A stretch of 64,000 bases of DNA from Yamagishiella unicocca (taxonomy: Eukaryota; Chlorophyta; Chlorophyceae; Chlamydomonadales; Volvocaceae), in NCBI GenBank assembly GCA_003116995.1, contig BDSL01000047.1, positions 496,001-560,000 of the forward strand. The letters are read 5' to 3'. The position numbers and the translations under genes are program-made. The notes under the pieces are model-generated. The model was given only the letters and a program-made list of their open reading frames with translations, made no database searches and was not told where the DNA came from. The stretch's first letter is position 1. Every line of letters starts with the position of its first letter. This document shows positions 10,531-23,256 of this stretch, piece after piece.

Positions 10531-12890
10531 CCGCATACCCTACAGGATTCCACCTGGTCATACATGTTGCAGCTGGGCACGACTCGGGGAACGGCGCGAT
10601 GTCCGTTTTCGGGATTTCCGCCGTCTGTGTGTTGCCTGAGAGCGTTGCAACAAACTTCATGATTGGAAACTACTTCAACGTACGTACGGCACCAACCCTC
10701 GATGAAACCCACAGGACAAGCGAGGCACACAGCTGTGAGAGGGGGCCATGCGGACGTAGCGGGACATGGAGCAGCGAGCATGGAGCCGCTGCAGGACATG
10801 GATGTTGAGGAGCCGCGGCGTGACATGGATTATTGTGAGCAGCAGCGGTGCATGTGTTAATAAGGGCCCTGAGCAAGTAGCGGCATGTTATGGATCCTGA
10901 GCGATAGCGGCGGGGTAGGCACCATGCGCAGTAGCAGAGGGGATATGAAACGCGAGGTGAAGGGAATCGCGACGTGAAGCGGCAGGTTAAAAGGAAACCC
11001 GGATGCGACGGATGGATGCCGGTAGGCAAGCTGCAAATTCGTCGTACAACCCAGGATCCCGCGCCCTTCCTTTCTGTACCCCTATGGCATACATACCCTC
11101 AGTTGCCACCAGGTTACCGACCTACCGGGCCGTTTACCAAACAGGCTGAATGACCCGGTAGCGTGAACCAGGCGCCCGGTTCACCGAAGCCCGGTCAACC
11201 GATACAGTAACTGCCTCGGAAAGCCCACCCAACATAGTTCAAGAAGACATCATACTTTGTAACAACCAATATACAAAATGTGTCTGTGCCTCACTGACAA
11301 GCATGTGCACGGGCCCTGTATGGCTCCCTGTGCCCCAGCAAGGAGCAGTACAGTACGTCGCCCATGGCACCTTGGTTTCCCATCTTACAAAGTAATCACA
11401 CATGTTCTTTAACAGCTTGGAACGTTTCTCAAGGAAGAAAACAAGGAAATGTCAGTGGCGTCTGTCATAGTTGGTTTAATATCCAAATAATGAGCGGCCC
11501 TCGTGAACGTGGAAACTGTGCCAAGCCTAATTGCTACTTTCTACAGACTTTGAAACGGACTGTGATAAGGAAGGTGTGCAGCATTCAAAGGCGTCCTGCT
11601 GGCTGTGGACGACTTGATGACGGCGCTCCGGACTGGCAGCTATTCTCCTACATGCACTACTACCCGTTGTTTTACCCCGACCTTATCACCTTTGGCAAGG
11701 GATTCCAGGCCTTCGGGGTCACAATAGTGTCGCCACCAGCGGACTTCACTAGCGCTGGCCGCAACCTGCCTGGCTAACCGTGCGTGCGTCGACACGCTGG
11801 GTCTTGAGCTGCAGCGCACCAGGACAAAGCCGACAATTGCCCAGGGCGATCCGGGCCCAAAAGATGATGGCGGGTACCAGGTATGCATGGCATGGAGCCT
11901 AAGGACGGGAACCATGTCTTGTCGTACAGCTCTAGCGTAAAGCCACCTGTCCGCGCCTGTCTTCCTTGCCCCACTGTGCACCTCCCCCTGTCACCTCCTC
12001 ACGTAGGCCAGGGGGGATGCCTCGGCACCGCTGCTCAATAGCACGGCCCTGTATGTGGCGCCTACCTTGTGACGCGCATGGAGAGGCGTGCATGGTGTTG
12101 CAGGAAAGGTCTTAGCAGCGGCGTGGCTGGGGGCGGTCTCAGCCTTAAGCACAAGATGCGTCGCGTCCCAGGTGACTACGCAAACGGACAGTGAGGGCGG
12201 CAGTGTGGATGGTTGTGCGCGGCGTGTGTGGGTTGCAGCATGGATGGAAATGCATGGGTGGTGACGGGGGACAGCGTGGACAGACGTGCGCGAGCTGCTG
12301 GTGACAGCGCGCGCGGTTAGGGTGACAGCGTGGACGGTTGTGTATACATGCGAGGCTTCGTTCTGTAACAGCCGGGCATTGGAGCATTGTGTGTATGTGT
12401 GCCCTAATAACATGTGTATGTGTGCCCCAACGAAACAAATGCCTGCTGGTACGCGCACCCTACCAAATGGTACATGGGTTCAGCGAATGACTCAGCAACT
12501 GAACAGCATGAGAAACTGCAGCACGGCGGGACCGCTAAGCAGCCCCTAAGACAGCTTACGCGGCTACCTACCTAGCTCCTAGCTAAGAAAAACCTTCGGC
12601 TTGGCAATACGGGGGAATGCCTACTTATAAGTTAATAGTGCTAAGAAGCTGTCGGTGTCGCCATTCTCCGCAAATGTCTTACCCGTTATGCATGCTGTAC
12701 AACTTAGCGGACCCCCTAAAGAGCGAGTTCACGCTTAGCTGCTTATACTTCGCAGAGCTGTTTGTAGATTCGTAACTGGAATTTATTATTCATTTTTTCT
12801 GGATTCAGGAGCGGTATGGAATGTTAACACACAAATTTGTCGACACACAGAGTTTTGTGTATTAGCCATTGATCCTTGTTACAAGCAAGG
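10531..12890. other. Duplicated spacer of the gene-B unit, no recognised gene
   Basis: It contains blocks shared with 4040-5300 (for example CCCAGGATCCCGCGCCC at 11051). A plus-strand frame at 11364-11777 and a minus-strand frame at 11640-11981 look somewhat protein-like at their overlap but match no family I know, and neither has clear splice or start context. Confidence 0.4.
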
Positions 12891-12892
12891 AC

Positions 12893-13465
12893 CCTAATGA
12901 AGCTGCACCCATGGCAACTCCATCCCTAACGAAGCTGCACCCTTCGTTGCCATCTCCAACCCTAATGAAGCTGCACCCTTGCTTGCCATTGCCATCCCTA
13001 ATGAAGCTGACCTACGTATGGCCGCTCCATCCCTAGCATATGGCAACTCCATCCCTAATTGATGAAGCTGCACCCATGGCAACTCCACCCCTAATCGATG
13101 AAGCAGCACCTCTGACAACTCCATCCCTAATCGATGAACCTGCACCTATGGCAACTCCATCCCTAATCGATGAAGCTGCACCCATGGCAACTCACCCCTA
13201 ATCGATGAAGCTGCATCCATAGCAACTCCATCCCTAAGGAAGCTGCACCCATGGCAACTCCATCCCTAACCGGTGAAGCTGCACCTATGGCAACTCCATC
13301 CCTAATCGATGAAGCTGCACCTATGGCAACTCCATCCCTAATCGATGAAGCTGCACCTATGGCAACTCCATCCCTAATCGATGAAGCTGCACCTATAGCA
13401 ACTCCATCCATAATCGATGAACCTGCATCCATCGCAACTCCATCCTTAATAATGAAGCTGCACCC
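12893..13465. repeat. 36-bp satellite array downstream of gene B
   Basis: Same unit as 5455-5905 and the same position relative to the gene. Units between 13250 and 13440 are the most regular; those before 13060 are degenerate. No SINE-like insert is present here, so that insertion came after the duplication or was lost. Confidence 0.85.
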
Positions 13466-13766
13466 ATGCATGGGCCTCGCTCCCTGCCGCAGCAGTGCGC
13501 AGGTAGTACCTCCTACGTACCTGAAAATCCTTATAAAACGCCGAAAGGTAGTACAGGCGAGGCAGGTGACAGTAGCAACGAAGGCGCCCACCTATCATCT
13601 CATTTGGATTGCGCCAGCACTTGCTAGAATACTAGCTAAGGCGCTCTCGCAAGTCGTCGCGACGACTAAGCGTGTGTGGGCGCGACATCGCACAAGCACA
13701 ACACCACATATAGCTATTAATAAATAAATAGGCGTTAGAATGAATCTGCTAGGCACCGCACATCGG

Positions 13767-13771
13767 TTACA
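13767..13771 (-). terminator. Candidate TGTAA polyadenylation signal of gene B
   Basis: TGTAA on the minus strand about 345 bp after the stop, matching the position in gene A. Confidence 0.4.
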
Positions 13772-14114
13772 CGAGCAAAACATAATATATACCTAGATAG
13801 ATAGGTTAACCCTACGCTGCCAACCAACATAACGCCCGCCCTATAGGGCCATAGCTATGGCATACAAATGTCAGTTTCCTCTCGGAGTCAACCCGAGTCT
13901 CTATCTAACCCAACCGACCGGGTGCTTACTCATTTGCGGTCCAGTCCTATGTGACTCACGCACACGGGTTTGAAGAGGCAAACGCTAACATCCACTTCAC
14001 AAGCGAACAGCAGCGGATGGACAGTCACAACAAGTCAACTGTATGTCCGTGCGTGCACGTCAAATGCACTTCAGCTCCAACCATGGCTGGACGATACATT
14101 GCTTACTGCCAGCC

Positions 14115-16793
14115 TCACAGAAGAAGCCGCCGAAGCCGCCTCCCGTTCGCCTGTCCGTTGGCGCCGTTGTTGGTCTTTATAGACGGAGGGGGAGGAGACG
14201 GGCTGGGCAGTTTAGGTAACGGCGGCTCGAGGGAAGGAGGCGGGCTAGGCGGCGGGGGAGAGAGCGAGTCCGGAGAAGCCGACGAGCAGGGAGGCTTGGG
14301 CCAGGTTGGGGGAGGCGGGCTGGGTGGCTTGGGTGAGGGTGGGGGAGGCGGGCTGGGCGGCTTGGGTGAGGGTGGGGGAGGCGGGCTGGGCGGCTTGGGT
14401 GAGGGTGGCGGGGGTGGGCTGGGCGGCTGGGGCGAGGGTGGTGGAGGTGGAGGTGGAGGCGGCGGGCTGGGCGGCTGGGGCGAGGGTGGGGGAGGAGGCG
14501 GCGGGCTGGGAGGCTCAGGCGACGGCGGCGGCGGTGGACCAGGCGGCTCAGGTGACGGCGGAGGCGGCGGGCTGGGCGGTTCGGGTGAGGGCGGGGGAGG
14601 TGGCGGCGGCGGGCTGGGCGGCTCAGGCGACGGCGGTGGTGGAGGACTAGGCGGCTCAGGTGACGGCGGAGGCGGCGGGCTGGGCGGTTCGGGTGAGGGC
14701 GGGGGAGGTGGAGGCGGCGGGCTGGGCGGCTCGGGAGAGGGTGGGGGAGGTGGAGGCGGCGGGCTGGGCGGCTGGGGCGAGGGCGGGGGAGGTGGAGGCG
14801 GCGGGCTGGGAGGCTGCGGCGAGGGTGGGGGAGGTGGAGGCGGCGGGCTGGGCGGCTCGGGAGAGGGTGGGGGAGGTGGAGGCGGCGGGCTGGGCGGCTG
14901 GGGCGAGGGTGGGGGAGGTGGCGGCGGCGGACTAGGCGGCTCAGGTGACGGTGGAGGTGGAGGCGGCGGGCTGGGCGGCTGGGGCGAGGGCGGGGGAGGT
15001 GGAGGCGGCGGGCTGGGAGGCTGCGGCGAGGGTGGGGGAGGTGGAGGCGGCGGGCTGGGCGGCTCGGGAGAGGGTGGGGGAGGTGGAGGCGGCGGGCTGG
15101 GAGGCTGCGGCGAGGGTGGGGGAGGTGGAGGCGGCGGGCTGGGCGGTTCGGGAGATGGCGGGGGAGGTGGAGGCGGCGGGCTGGGTGGCTGGGGCGAGGG
15201 TGGGGGAGGTGGAGGCGGCGGGCTGGGCGGCTCGGGAGAGGGTGGGGGAGGTGGAGGCGGCGGGCTGGGCGGCTGGGGCGAGGGTGGGGGAGGTGGCGGC
15301 GGCGGGCTGGGAGGCTCAGGCGACGGCGGCGGCGGTGGACCAGGCGGCTCAGGTGACGGCGGAGGCGGCGGGCTGGGCGGTTCGGGAGAGGGTGGGGGAG
15401 GCGGAGGCGGCGGGCTGGGCGGCTGGGGCGAGGGCGGGGGAGGTGGCGGCGGCGGGCTGGGCGGCTCAGGCGATGGCGGCGGCGGCGGACTAGGCGGCTC
15501 AGGTGACGGCGGAGGCGGCGGGCTGGGTGGCTCGGGAGAGGGTGGGGGAGGCGGCGGGCTGGGAGGCTCGGGCGACGGTGGCGGCGGTGGACTAGGCGGC
15601 GGTGACGAGCTGGGGGGTTCGGGTGAAGGAGATGGACTAGGCGGCTCAGGTGAGGTTGGAGGCGGAGGGCTGGGCGGTTGGGGCGAGGATTGTAAGGAAA
15701 AATCATTAACAGAAGAAAGACCGTTCAGGGGCGAGGGCGGGGGAGGTGGGCTGGGAGGTGGAGGGCTGGGCGGCTGGGGCGAGGGTGGAGGCGATGGAGG
15801 CGGGGGGTTGGGCTGTTCGGCTGATGGAGAAGGAGGCGGACTAGGCGGCGTAGGTGACGGTGGAGGCGGCGGACTGGACCGCTCGGGGGAGGGTGGTGGT
15901 GGCGGTGCTAACGCTGCCGTTGAGGAGACTGCGTACAGGCAGAAGTGGGTTCGTCATTTATATCAATCTGTCTATGGAAGGCCCAAGGATATGGTAATGC
16001 TAGTCTACTTGCCAATGACGGTCATTGTGGCCAAATAACCATCGTGCCAACGACACCTCCATTCATGATAGATATCATATCCTGCACCCCCTTCGTGCGC
16101 TGTGCTGTCGCACGTACAAATAATAGTTCCAATAATAATGTGCACCTATGCAAGGCCTACTCGCCCGCTCGCCCTTTGTTTACTTACGCTGGCTGCACAT
16201 GCCGCTTGCGGACTGCGCGTATCCTTGTCGTCCGCAGACGCAGCTATAGCCCCTCTTGTTGTTGCCCAAGGACTCCAGGCAGATGGTCCCGGGAACAGTG
16301 CACGGGTTGGTGGAGCAGGCGGATGATGTTGCTGCAGGGAGTAAAGGTGCGGCAGGTAGGGGCCGGGTGGCAACAAGGTACTCAGTCGGACCATCGTCAT
16401 TTTTGTGTAGGTAACGCGACGAGCGAGATCGAGCGAGTCAGCAACCGTAGAGAGGTCCGGCTGTCGTCAACAACCCAGCCAGAGCTGACCAATCATAAGT
16501 GACAAATTATATGTGCGGCGGGGGGTGATTTTCACGGTTTCATATAATAATGTGGTCATCACTCGGACCGATGGGTGCCGCGACTTTACCAGTCGGCGTG
16601 CCATGCTGCCGCAGGACTTACAAGTAAGTAAGAGCAGCAGGCAGGTAGCACAGGGCGCACTGGAGATAAAGTTACATGAAAAGTCGGTGCACTTACCCTT
16701 GTCGTCACCAGCTGAGTCAGAAACAGTCGGAACGGTCAACGCTAAGAGGAGCAGCGCCAGCGCCATCAGGGGCACTTGCAAGCAGGAGGCCAT
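14115..16793 (-). CDS. Gene B: secreted EGF-like / hydroxyproline-rich glycoprotein
   Basis: Paralogue of gene A. Exons 16793-16697, 16331-16188 and 15928-14115 (684 aa), with the same splice sites and phase-1 introns. The signal peptide (MASCLQVPLMALALLLLAL) and EGF module (CSTNPC, TIC, YSCVC, GMC) are nearly identical to A. The proline domain is 604 codons including stop, against 667 in A, and carries the related island LNGLSSVNDFSLQS near its start. The C-terminal end matches that of A. The proline frame has no ATG or GTG of its own, so simple ORF calling misses it; the plus-strand glycine frame (13951-16038) and the Arg-Pro frame (14177-15706) are shadows. Confidence 0.8.
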
Positions 16794-17008
16794 TCGACGG
16801 TCCTTCGAGGATGAGGCAGCTCCATACATATGTGACGGACAGGCGATCTAGGTAGGGCGGCGAACGAACACGCTAGCGAGTGTCGCGTATACTAGATTGT
16901 GCAGTAGTGGAGTGAAGTGGAGCCGCGGTTGGCGGGCAAGGCAGAAGGCAGGATCCGAGACGTAGGGATGGTAATCGATGATAATTACCGATAGGATGAA
17001 ACCTTGAC

Positions 17009-17016
17009 TATTTATA
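17009..17016 (-). promoter_or_regulatory. TATA box of gene B
   Basis: TATAAATA on the minus strand within the palindrome GACTATAAATAGTC, 216 bp before the ATG, at the position equivalent to the gene A box. Confidence 0.6.
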
Positions 17017-17587
17017 GTCGACCATGAGTAGCTATGGGGTTCATGGAAAGTCAACCGGCGAGGAGACTTTCGATATTCCGCCGTGGGTATCCATCGCTTC
17101 AGCGAACCGTAGTAGCAAAGCGGAAATGGCTACTCGTATTACATCGGCCATGATAGCAATAATCGATGGAAGGTGTACAGCCATTTACCAGTGATATTTG
17201 GTGTCCGTCTGACATCACCTGACAGCGACTGCAGTCATGCTCTCGTCCCAAGCACCCTAAGTAAGCGGTCACGTCTATCTAGACTATGCTCTTACGCGCA
17301 GTGTAGAGTCGTGTTATCTTTAGACAACGCACGTGATATGTTACCATAAGGATCATCGCACGAGGCAGGGCTCATGCATAAGAGTCCGCCGATCGAAGGG
17401 CTAGCAGCGTAGGCGTGCCCTATGGCAGCCGAGCGAATCGTCGTAAGAGGCTCGATACAAACGCAGCGAGGTCTATTATTGCGGGGTAGTAAGTAACAAC
17501 TTATGTTATGAAGGAGCGAGGCTTTTGTAGTCCTGACCCCGCCGTAAGTTTCATGATAGCTTCTAGACTCGTAATAGCCTCGTAAGA

Positions 17588-17950
17588 TAGTATGTTTGTG
17601 TTGTTGTGTTACCGAATCCGCCACGGCAGTGGAAGTGGGTTCGAGTGGAGCAGTTAGCTCCACGACCGGAGCGATCGCCGACCCCGCGGCGCGGCGCGGC
17701 GGGGCTCGGGGTAGGTGCTGACGGTTCCAAACGCAAGGAGCTAGCTAGCTGCTGCTGTGTGAAATGTTGCAATGGCGACCTGACCGTTCTCTTGATATCT
17801 TTGATATTTCCAAAAAGCAATAATAACACATGAACAATCATGAGCAGGAGTGTATCCAGAAAGCACGTCCGGCGGACTGGTCGACCCGACCGGTCCGCCT
17901 GTCGCTGGCTGTGAACCACGTACAGTATGTGCGCACATATACGCATGTGG
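17588..17950. mobile_element. Foldback-type element, copy 3 (half, inverted)
   Basis: It matches the right half of copies 1 and 2 in reverse: arm, then CTAGCTGCTGCTGTGTGAAA, then the AATCATGAGCAGGAGTG centre, ending near 17950 with the CCGGTC-rich core and TGCGCACATATACGCATG. The second arm is missing. Confidence 0.55.
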
Positions 17951-18540
17951 ATTTCACTTTAACGATAAATATCAGGCAAATAAACTAATTTGAACAGTAA
18001 TTTATAACCTTGATAGCGCGCTCCTTGAATGGATCGCACGCTAGACAACAGCTTGACCAGTTCGATGATGGCCGGTGGACCGGGTTGAAGTAGTGCATGG
18101 CAACATCGTAACATACTCAGCCCGAAAACTGGTGGTAATAACAAGCTCGAGCGTGTGATAGTACTTAAGACGTGGGGCTGAACATAAGCACGGTCTTTAC
18201 CTCGTGATTCATCATCGCAGCCCAGCAGGGTCGATAAGACCGGCACGTGCATCAGCGCTCGTCCAGTGATGTCTGACTGTCAGACTGGCTGCCTGCTGCC
18301 TGCGTTTCATTCTCGGTGTCGGGCCAAGTAAGCATCCTGCCTACCGCTGTGATCGATCTGTCAGACGGTCAGCTCATAGCTGCTCAATTAAGCTATCATA
18401 TCTATGCCGTGTAACCGGTATTTATGCCAACCCCGGAAACGCTTGGCTACGGAAACCGGATCCAGCCTTCAGGCTGCGCTGAGGTAATGAGGGTGCATTC
18501 TGCTTTATACTACTTACTACTTACTTTCGATGTAATATTT
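17951..18540. other. Intergenic, nothing recognised
   Basis: No long or family-like frame and no clear repeat; composition is closer to balanced than in the gene units. Confidence 0.4.
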
Positions 18541-18554
18541 TTCTATACGGAAGT

Positions 18555-18665
18555 CGGCGAACTTATTTACGACGCATTTATACGCAAGTCGGCGAACTTA
18601 TACGCAAGTCGGCGAACTTATACGCAAGTCGGCGAAATTTTTATACGCAAGTCGGCGAACTTTTG
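18555..18665. repeat. 20-bp tandem repeat
   Basis: About five copies of a 20-bp unit containing ACGCAAGTCGGCGAACTTAT, the last two slightly altered by extra T residues. Confidence 0.8.
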
Positions 18666-18879
18666 TAATATAGACGGGTCCAGCTCGATTGCCTTCCGCG
18701 GGCCCTATCCGCGTACAGCCTCTCGTTCGTAGGGACTTTTCCTAAACACGAGCCTTGTATGATTACCGGCATTTCAGGGAGCTGCGGAATGGCTGGCTGC
18801 ACTTCCGGTGACCTTCCCGTCCAGTTTGAACAAAGTGTGTAAACAATTTGGGGGTGTTTGGGGGTGTATATGTGAAGAA

Positions 18880-19710
18880 TATGTGAAGCCTTTGGCGCAG
18901 CCAGAGTAGCCTTGTTGGACTTCGTGCGGATGACGTGACGCTTTACGATGACCAGCGACGAAAATGGAACGTAGGTCGCGCGCTCGGTACCGAGGCCGCT
19001 CGACGTTCCCGACGCGCGATAAGACGTAATAAGCCGTGCACGCTTGCCTTGTATGTTAAGGCATCATTAACAAGTAAGACCTTTGAGCTCCCGCTACACC
19101 CAAAACATTTTTTACCGCCTGCTTATCGAATAATCAGAGAGTTTATCATGCGCTGTTAAACATGCTTCATTTTGAATCCGGCGGCTCGTCAAGTCGCCCA
19201 CCAATTCGATCCGATTGACCGCCGGCATTGGTCCGGCGCGCCCCTATCAACTTGACGCGTGTACTGAGTTAAGGTGCCCACACTTTGGCAATTTCGTCCA
19301 GAAACGGGATCCAAAAAGGAAAAAAGAGTGTTAGATCGAATGTAAGGGAACCCGCCGAGCGAAAGATAATTGAGGCTCGCTCTAGGACGACTTCACATTT
19401 AGTTGTGTCAGCTGTGCATTGGGGCATTATTGCGTGTGTGCCCTGACGAATCAAACGACGTGTTGCGGCTGGCTAGCTGGTACGCAGGTAGTACCTCCTC
19501 CCTGCTGCGTACCCTAGTGCGTGTACCCTAGGGCAGGCCTGCCCGCAGGTAGAACGAGGCAGGTGACAGTAGCAACGAAGGCGCCTACCTACCGTCTCAG
19601 TAGCCGAGATACTAGTAAGGTTTAGATGCTCGCTACTTAATGATAAACTTCCTACGCTGCTGCTGAGGATACTTATCCTAACTTGCCTGGGTTCAGCCGG
19701 GCTTGAGGAC
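18880..19710 (+). repeat. Dispersed repeat R3, copy 1 (diverged)
   Basis: Same block order as the copies at 27290-28695 and 31922-33228: TTTGGCGCAGCC, GACGTTCCCGACG, AGTAGCCGAG, CTACTTAATGATAA. It is shorter and more diverged than the other two. No coding frame is shared between copies, so its class is unknown. Confidence 0.55.
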
Positions 19711-21254
19711 AAGTAGTTGTAATAACATTACATTATATTAACACGCGTGCGTGCGCAGCTTTAATGGCCGTCGCTGGCAAGTAGACCCAGTTGCAGTTCA
19801 GCTACCCTAACTGCCATACATGCATCCACCTGCTGTAAAGGGCGAGAGCGCGCTGAGCGTGCCTACCGGTTGTGCGGGTGCGGCACAGTCGAGGGCGAAA
19901 TGCACGTACGTTTTCGAAGAGTGCCCTGCCTGCCTATCGCTATGGGAGCTTGCGGGCGAAGTTTGGGGACGCGATAAAATCCCAAGGACGTGACACGCGG
20001 ACCATTATGGGCGAAGCGCCTCCGCGCTCTGGCCGTGGCCAGCTTTATTTCTCTCCAGCGCTTGCTTGGGGCACTCGGCACGCGGCGCCTCGCGCCTCGC
20101 GCCTACCTATCTAGTGGGTCACGCACGGTGAGATGACGATGCACCCGCCCGTTACCGTAGCTTAATAAACTACCGGTATTAACGGTCCACGGTGTAAGCT
20201 GGGGTCTTACGCCTTCCTACCTGTCATCCGCGGTTATGCGGTTCATGCTGACACATGTATCCCCTTCCGTACTTGCGACGGAATGTAACTTGTAACTTAT
20301 CTTTTGAGCTTTATAATGATGTGATGCACACATAAACGGATATGGTCACACCATTACCATTATCTTCCTTCGGGCTCTACAAGCATACTAGGCGCAGTTG
20401 AAGACAAATGGCGCCTTGCTTGCTTGTGAGCATGGAGGTGCTGTGGACGCATCATCTAGCTCCACTAATAGATCATGCATGTCGTTTGCCGCACTCCCTT
20501 TTCTTCAGCAAGCGGGACCAACCCATTAGCGCCGCCTGTGGACATGAGTTGGGAGGGCGGGGACCCAGGCTATACAATCAACAAGATGGCGGTGTTTCTC
20601 AACGCCATTCCATCCCTCTATCTGTACAATTTGGCTGGGGGCTACTGCTGAGATCCGTAAGGACGCCGGCAACGGGCATTCCCACTACTTCTGCCACCCG
20701 GAACGGTTTGGGGCGAAGTACATATGGCAGCGGCACTGCGGCGCTGCGTGAAACCTGTCCAATCGCGATAAGCACGCACGTTGAGGCTCGTTGACCCTGC
20801 CTTGGTAACCTGCCTGCTGGACGGATACAGTGGCGGCTGCCGCTGGTGATACCTACAGGTCAAACAAAGAGCAGCCACGCAGGTGATGAGTGGCTAGAGT
20901 GTCGATCACTACTGCAGCAGCTGCTGCCACCACCGCCGCCGCCGCCGCACATCAAGCGCTTCTCCTGTAGGCAGGGAGGATTCGCACGACGGGCAACATA
21001 CAGTTGCTGAAGGCGGTGGAGCAGGTGGGTTCCGAGATACCCGTGGATGCCGGAAAAAACAGTTTAGAACGTTTTGAGATGCATGCTGGAGAACTGGGTT
21101 GGGGATACGAAAGCCGAAGGTCGTAAGGAACGAAGCAGGTCTGCTGCTGCTGATGAATCGATCGGCGGCGGGGCCACTTGATTGTGGGCTAGAGATCTTT
21201 ACATGCCATGTTAGCTATCTAGTAGCCATCTCACACCATCATCACTGTAGCAGT
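19711..21254. other. Intergenic, one unrecognised frame
   Basis: A 128-codon plus-strand frame at 20408-20794 has no family resemblance and no splice context. A short CCG/CTG triplet run is at 20913-20950. Confidence 0.35.
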
Positions 21255-22110
21255 TACTGTACTACCTGGAGAGTGTCCAGGGGCGGGACCCCCCCCTGCA
21301 CCACTTTTGGTTCTGCCCGGTGGCTCAAGCAGTGATTGCCCAACTCGAGACCCAGCTCGGTGCAGGGGTGACACGGGCGCTAGTTTCGTTGGTGCAAGCA
21401 CCTCCCGGGGTACAGCCCTGCGTCTGGGATGTAGTAATCCTGGCGGCTATTACTGCCATGGATGTGGGCGCCGGTTTATGGCCGCGGCCTTGAAAAGGGC
21501 GGGTGCTGGTGGTCGCCCTCTTACTCCGGGAAGTGGTCTCCTGGATCGTGCCATTCGCCGTGGGGTGGTGGAGTTTTGGGCCCTTCTGAGGGGCTTTGCT
21601 GCGTTGGGGCTTTCCCAGAAAAGCTGGGATGCAGTGGGGCCTCGGCATCCTTTCTTGCGGATTTTCGCCAGTCGCCTTGCTTGTGTGCGGAGGACCGGCT
21701 GAGGTACTGGTGGATTCGTGATCGGTCCGGGTTGTCTTGGGGAGCGGGGTTTCCCGTGCTTCTTACTTTCCGGTTCTATATGCGCGAGACCTGCTTGGGG
21801 TCCGTCCGTGCTTTTGGGGCGGCTGGTCTCGATGCTTGCATCGTTGCGGCGCTTCACTGGTTCGTTCGTCGGTTGCTGAGCTGTTAGGTTGGTTGGTGGT
21901 CGGTTCCTGATAGGGGAGCCTCTAGTGCAAATTCCCCCTGGGGTAATGGCTGCTTCTCTGTGTGCCTACGGCCTGTCGATTTGGTGTTCTGGTGGTTTGC
22001 CTTTGTTCCGGTGCACGTCGGTCTTTGTCACCTCCGTCTTTCTCAGTGTCAGGCGATGTGCCCGATGGTTCTACCCCTTGGTCTGGAACCCACTGTAACC
22101 GTTACAACAA
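21255..22110 (+). mobile_element. LINE 3' fragment
   Basis: Plus-strand frames give the end of a LINE ORF2: PLHHFWFCPVAQAV (C-terminal zinc-knuckle-like motif) followed by QPCVWDVVILAAIT, then after a stop and frame change EFWALLRGFAALGL and RHPFLRI. The 3' end carries GGCGATGTGCCCGATGG and CCCACTGTAACCGTTACAAC, a tail shared with 33652-33725, 45655-45735 and 56664-56735 and found reversed at 34052 and in both LINE-rich blocks near 50460 and 58785. The fragment is 5'-truncated and dead. Confidence 0.75.
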
Positions 22111-23256
22111 CATCAATGCAGTTTTTGCCAACCGCCCGCAGTGCTTCGCCTTCGCACGCACATACTGCGGCCGTTTCAAGGTCTGGACGGAACCCACTGT
22201 AACAAAAGTACACTCGCTGCGTGAGGGCCATGCCATCCAATAAGTCAAAACCAGTTATAACCTATCTATCGTTCTCTGCCCCGCCTCCCCCACACTCTGC
22301 CCCGGCACGCAACTGTATGTCAGACACGTTGGTCTAACCTGTTTCCGGGCAATAAATAAGCTTTGGTAAGCCAGTCAAACCCCCACGCACGGCGATCATG
22401 TCCACTACCTCGAGGCAGGAAATAGATGCACACGCATATCAGGTACAACAGCGGAGGAAATAAAGCAGTTGCCCTGCCGCACGGCAGCTGACGTGGAGGA
22501 CCGACGAATGGAACCCGCCGTACACTGTATGTCCTGACGAGTATATATGCTTGCTCACTGTTCGGGGCCTGCTGAGCGTGGCCCACGTACGGTCAGGCCC
22601 CCTACAGCAAGCCAGCAGGTAAAGTGCGTATTTTTCAACGAAACCTCCTCCCGATAGCCGCCAAGCAAAATATACCCACCACGCACTACATACGGCACTC
22701 CGTGACTGGAGCCACCACGCACTGAGACACAGGTACGTAGCGGCGATTTGATAGCAAGGCGGCACGTACGTGCGCCCGACGTCGCTTCATCGATAATTGA
22801 TCCTCGGCCGACTGTAACTGGGGGGTTACCGAGCAAGGCAGGGTTACCGGGCGAGCTGAGGGAGGGGTTACCCTGGGTCAGCCAGGGTAACACTGGGCCG
22901 GACTGCCATAGGGAGCAGGCAGGTAGGGCGTCATCACCTACCACGCCCCATATGTAGGCGCGACGACGTCGCAACACTACTAATTAAACAAAGCGTGGAA
23001 TGAATCTGCTAGATACCGTACATCGGTCACACGAGCGAGCGGATAATAAATAATTTTGTTTCACGTACGTCAACACTGCGCGCGCGCCAGCTCTACCACG
23101 CACATTCCCGTTATTTGACGTCAAGTCCGATGCATGTGACTCACACGCGGTTGAAGAGGCAAACGCTTAATTTCAACTGTAAAAGCGAACAGCAGCAGCG
23201 CACAGTCACAATCAATGAGTCAATCGTTATGTCCATCCGTGCACGTCAAACGTACT
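22111..23256. other. Spacer downstream of gene C
   Basis: It contains GGTTACCCTGGG-type short repeats (22820-22890) and an untranslated-like segment matching those after genes A and B (AATGAATCTGCTAGATACCG at 23000). Unlike A and B there is no 36-bp satellite. Confidence 0.5.

Noticed and set aside
13251..13727. 158-codon frame with DEAAPMATPSLI repeats
   Set aside because: Produced by the 36-bp satellite, whose unit is a multiple of three; no start or splice context and no conservation outside the array.
13951..16038. 695-codon glycine-rich frame (plus) and 509-codon Arg-Pro frame (minus) over gene B
   Set aside because: Both are alternative frames of the gene B stalk; the real frame lacks an internal start codon and is entered by splicing.
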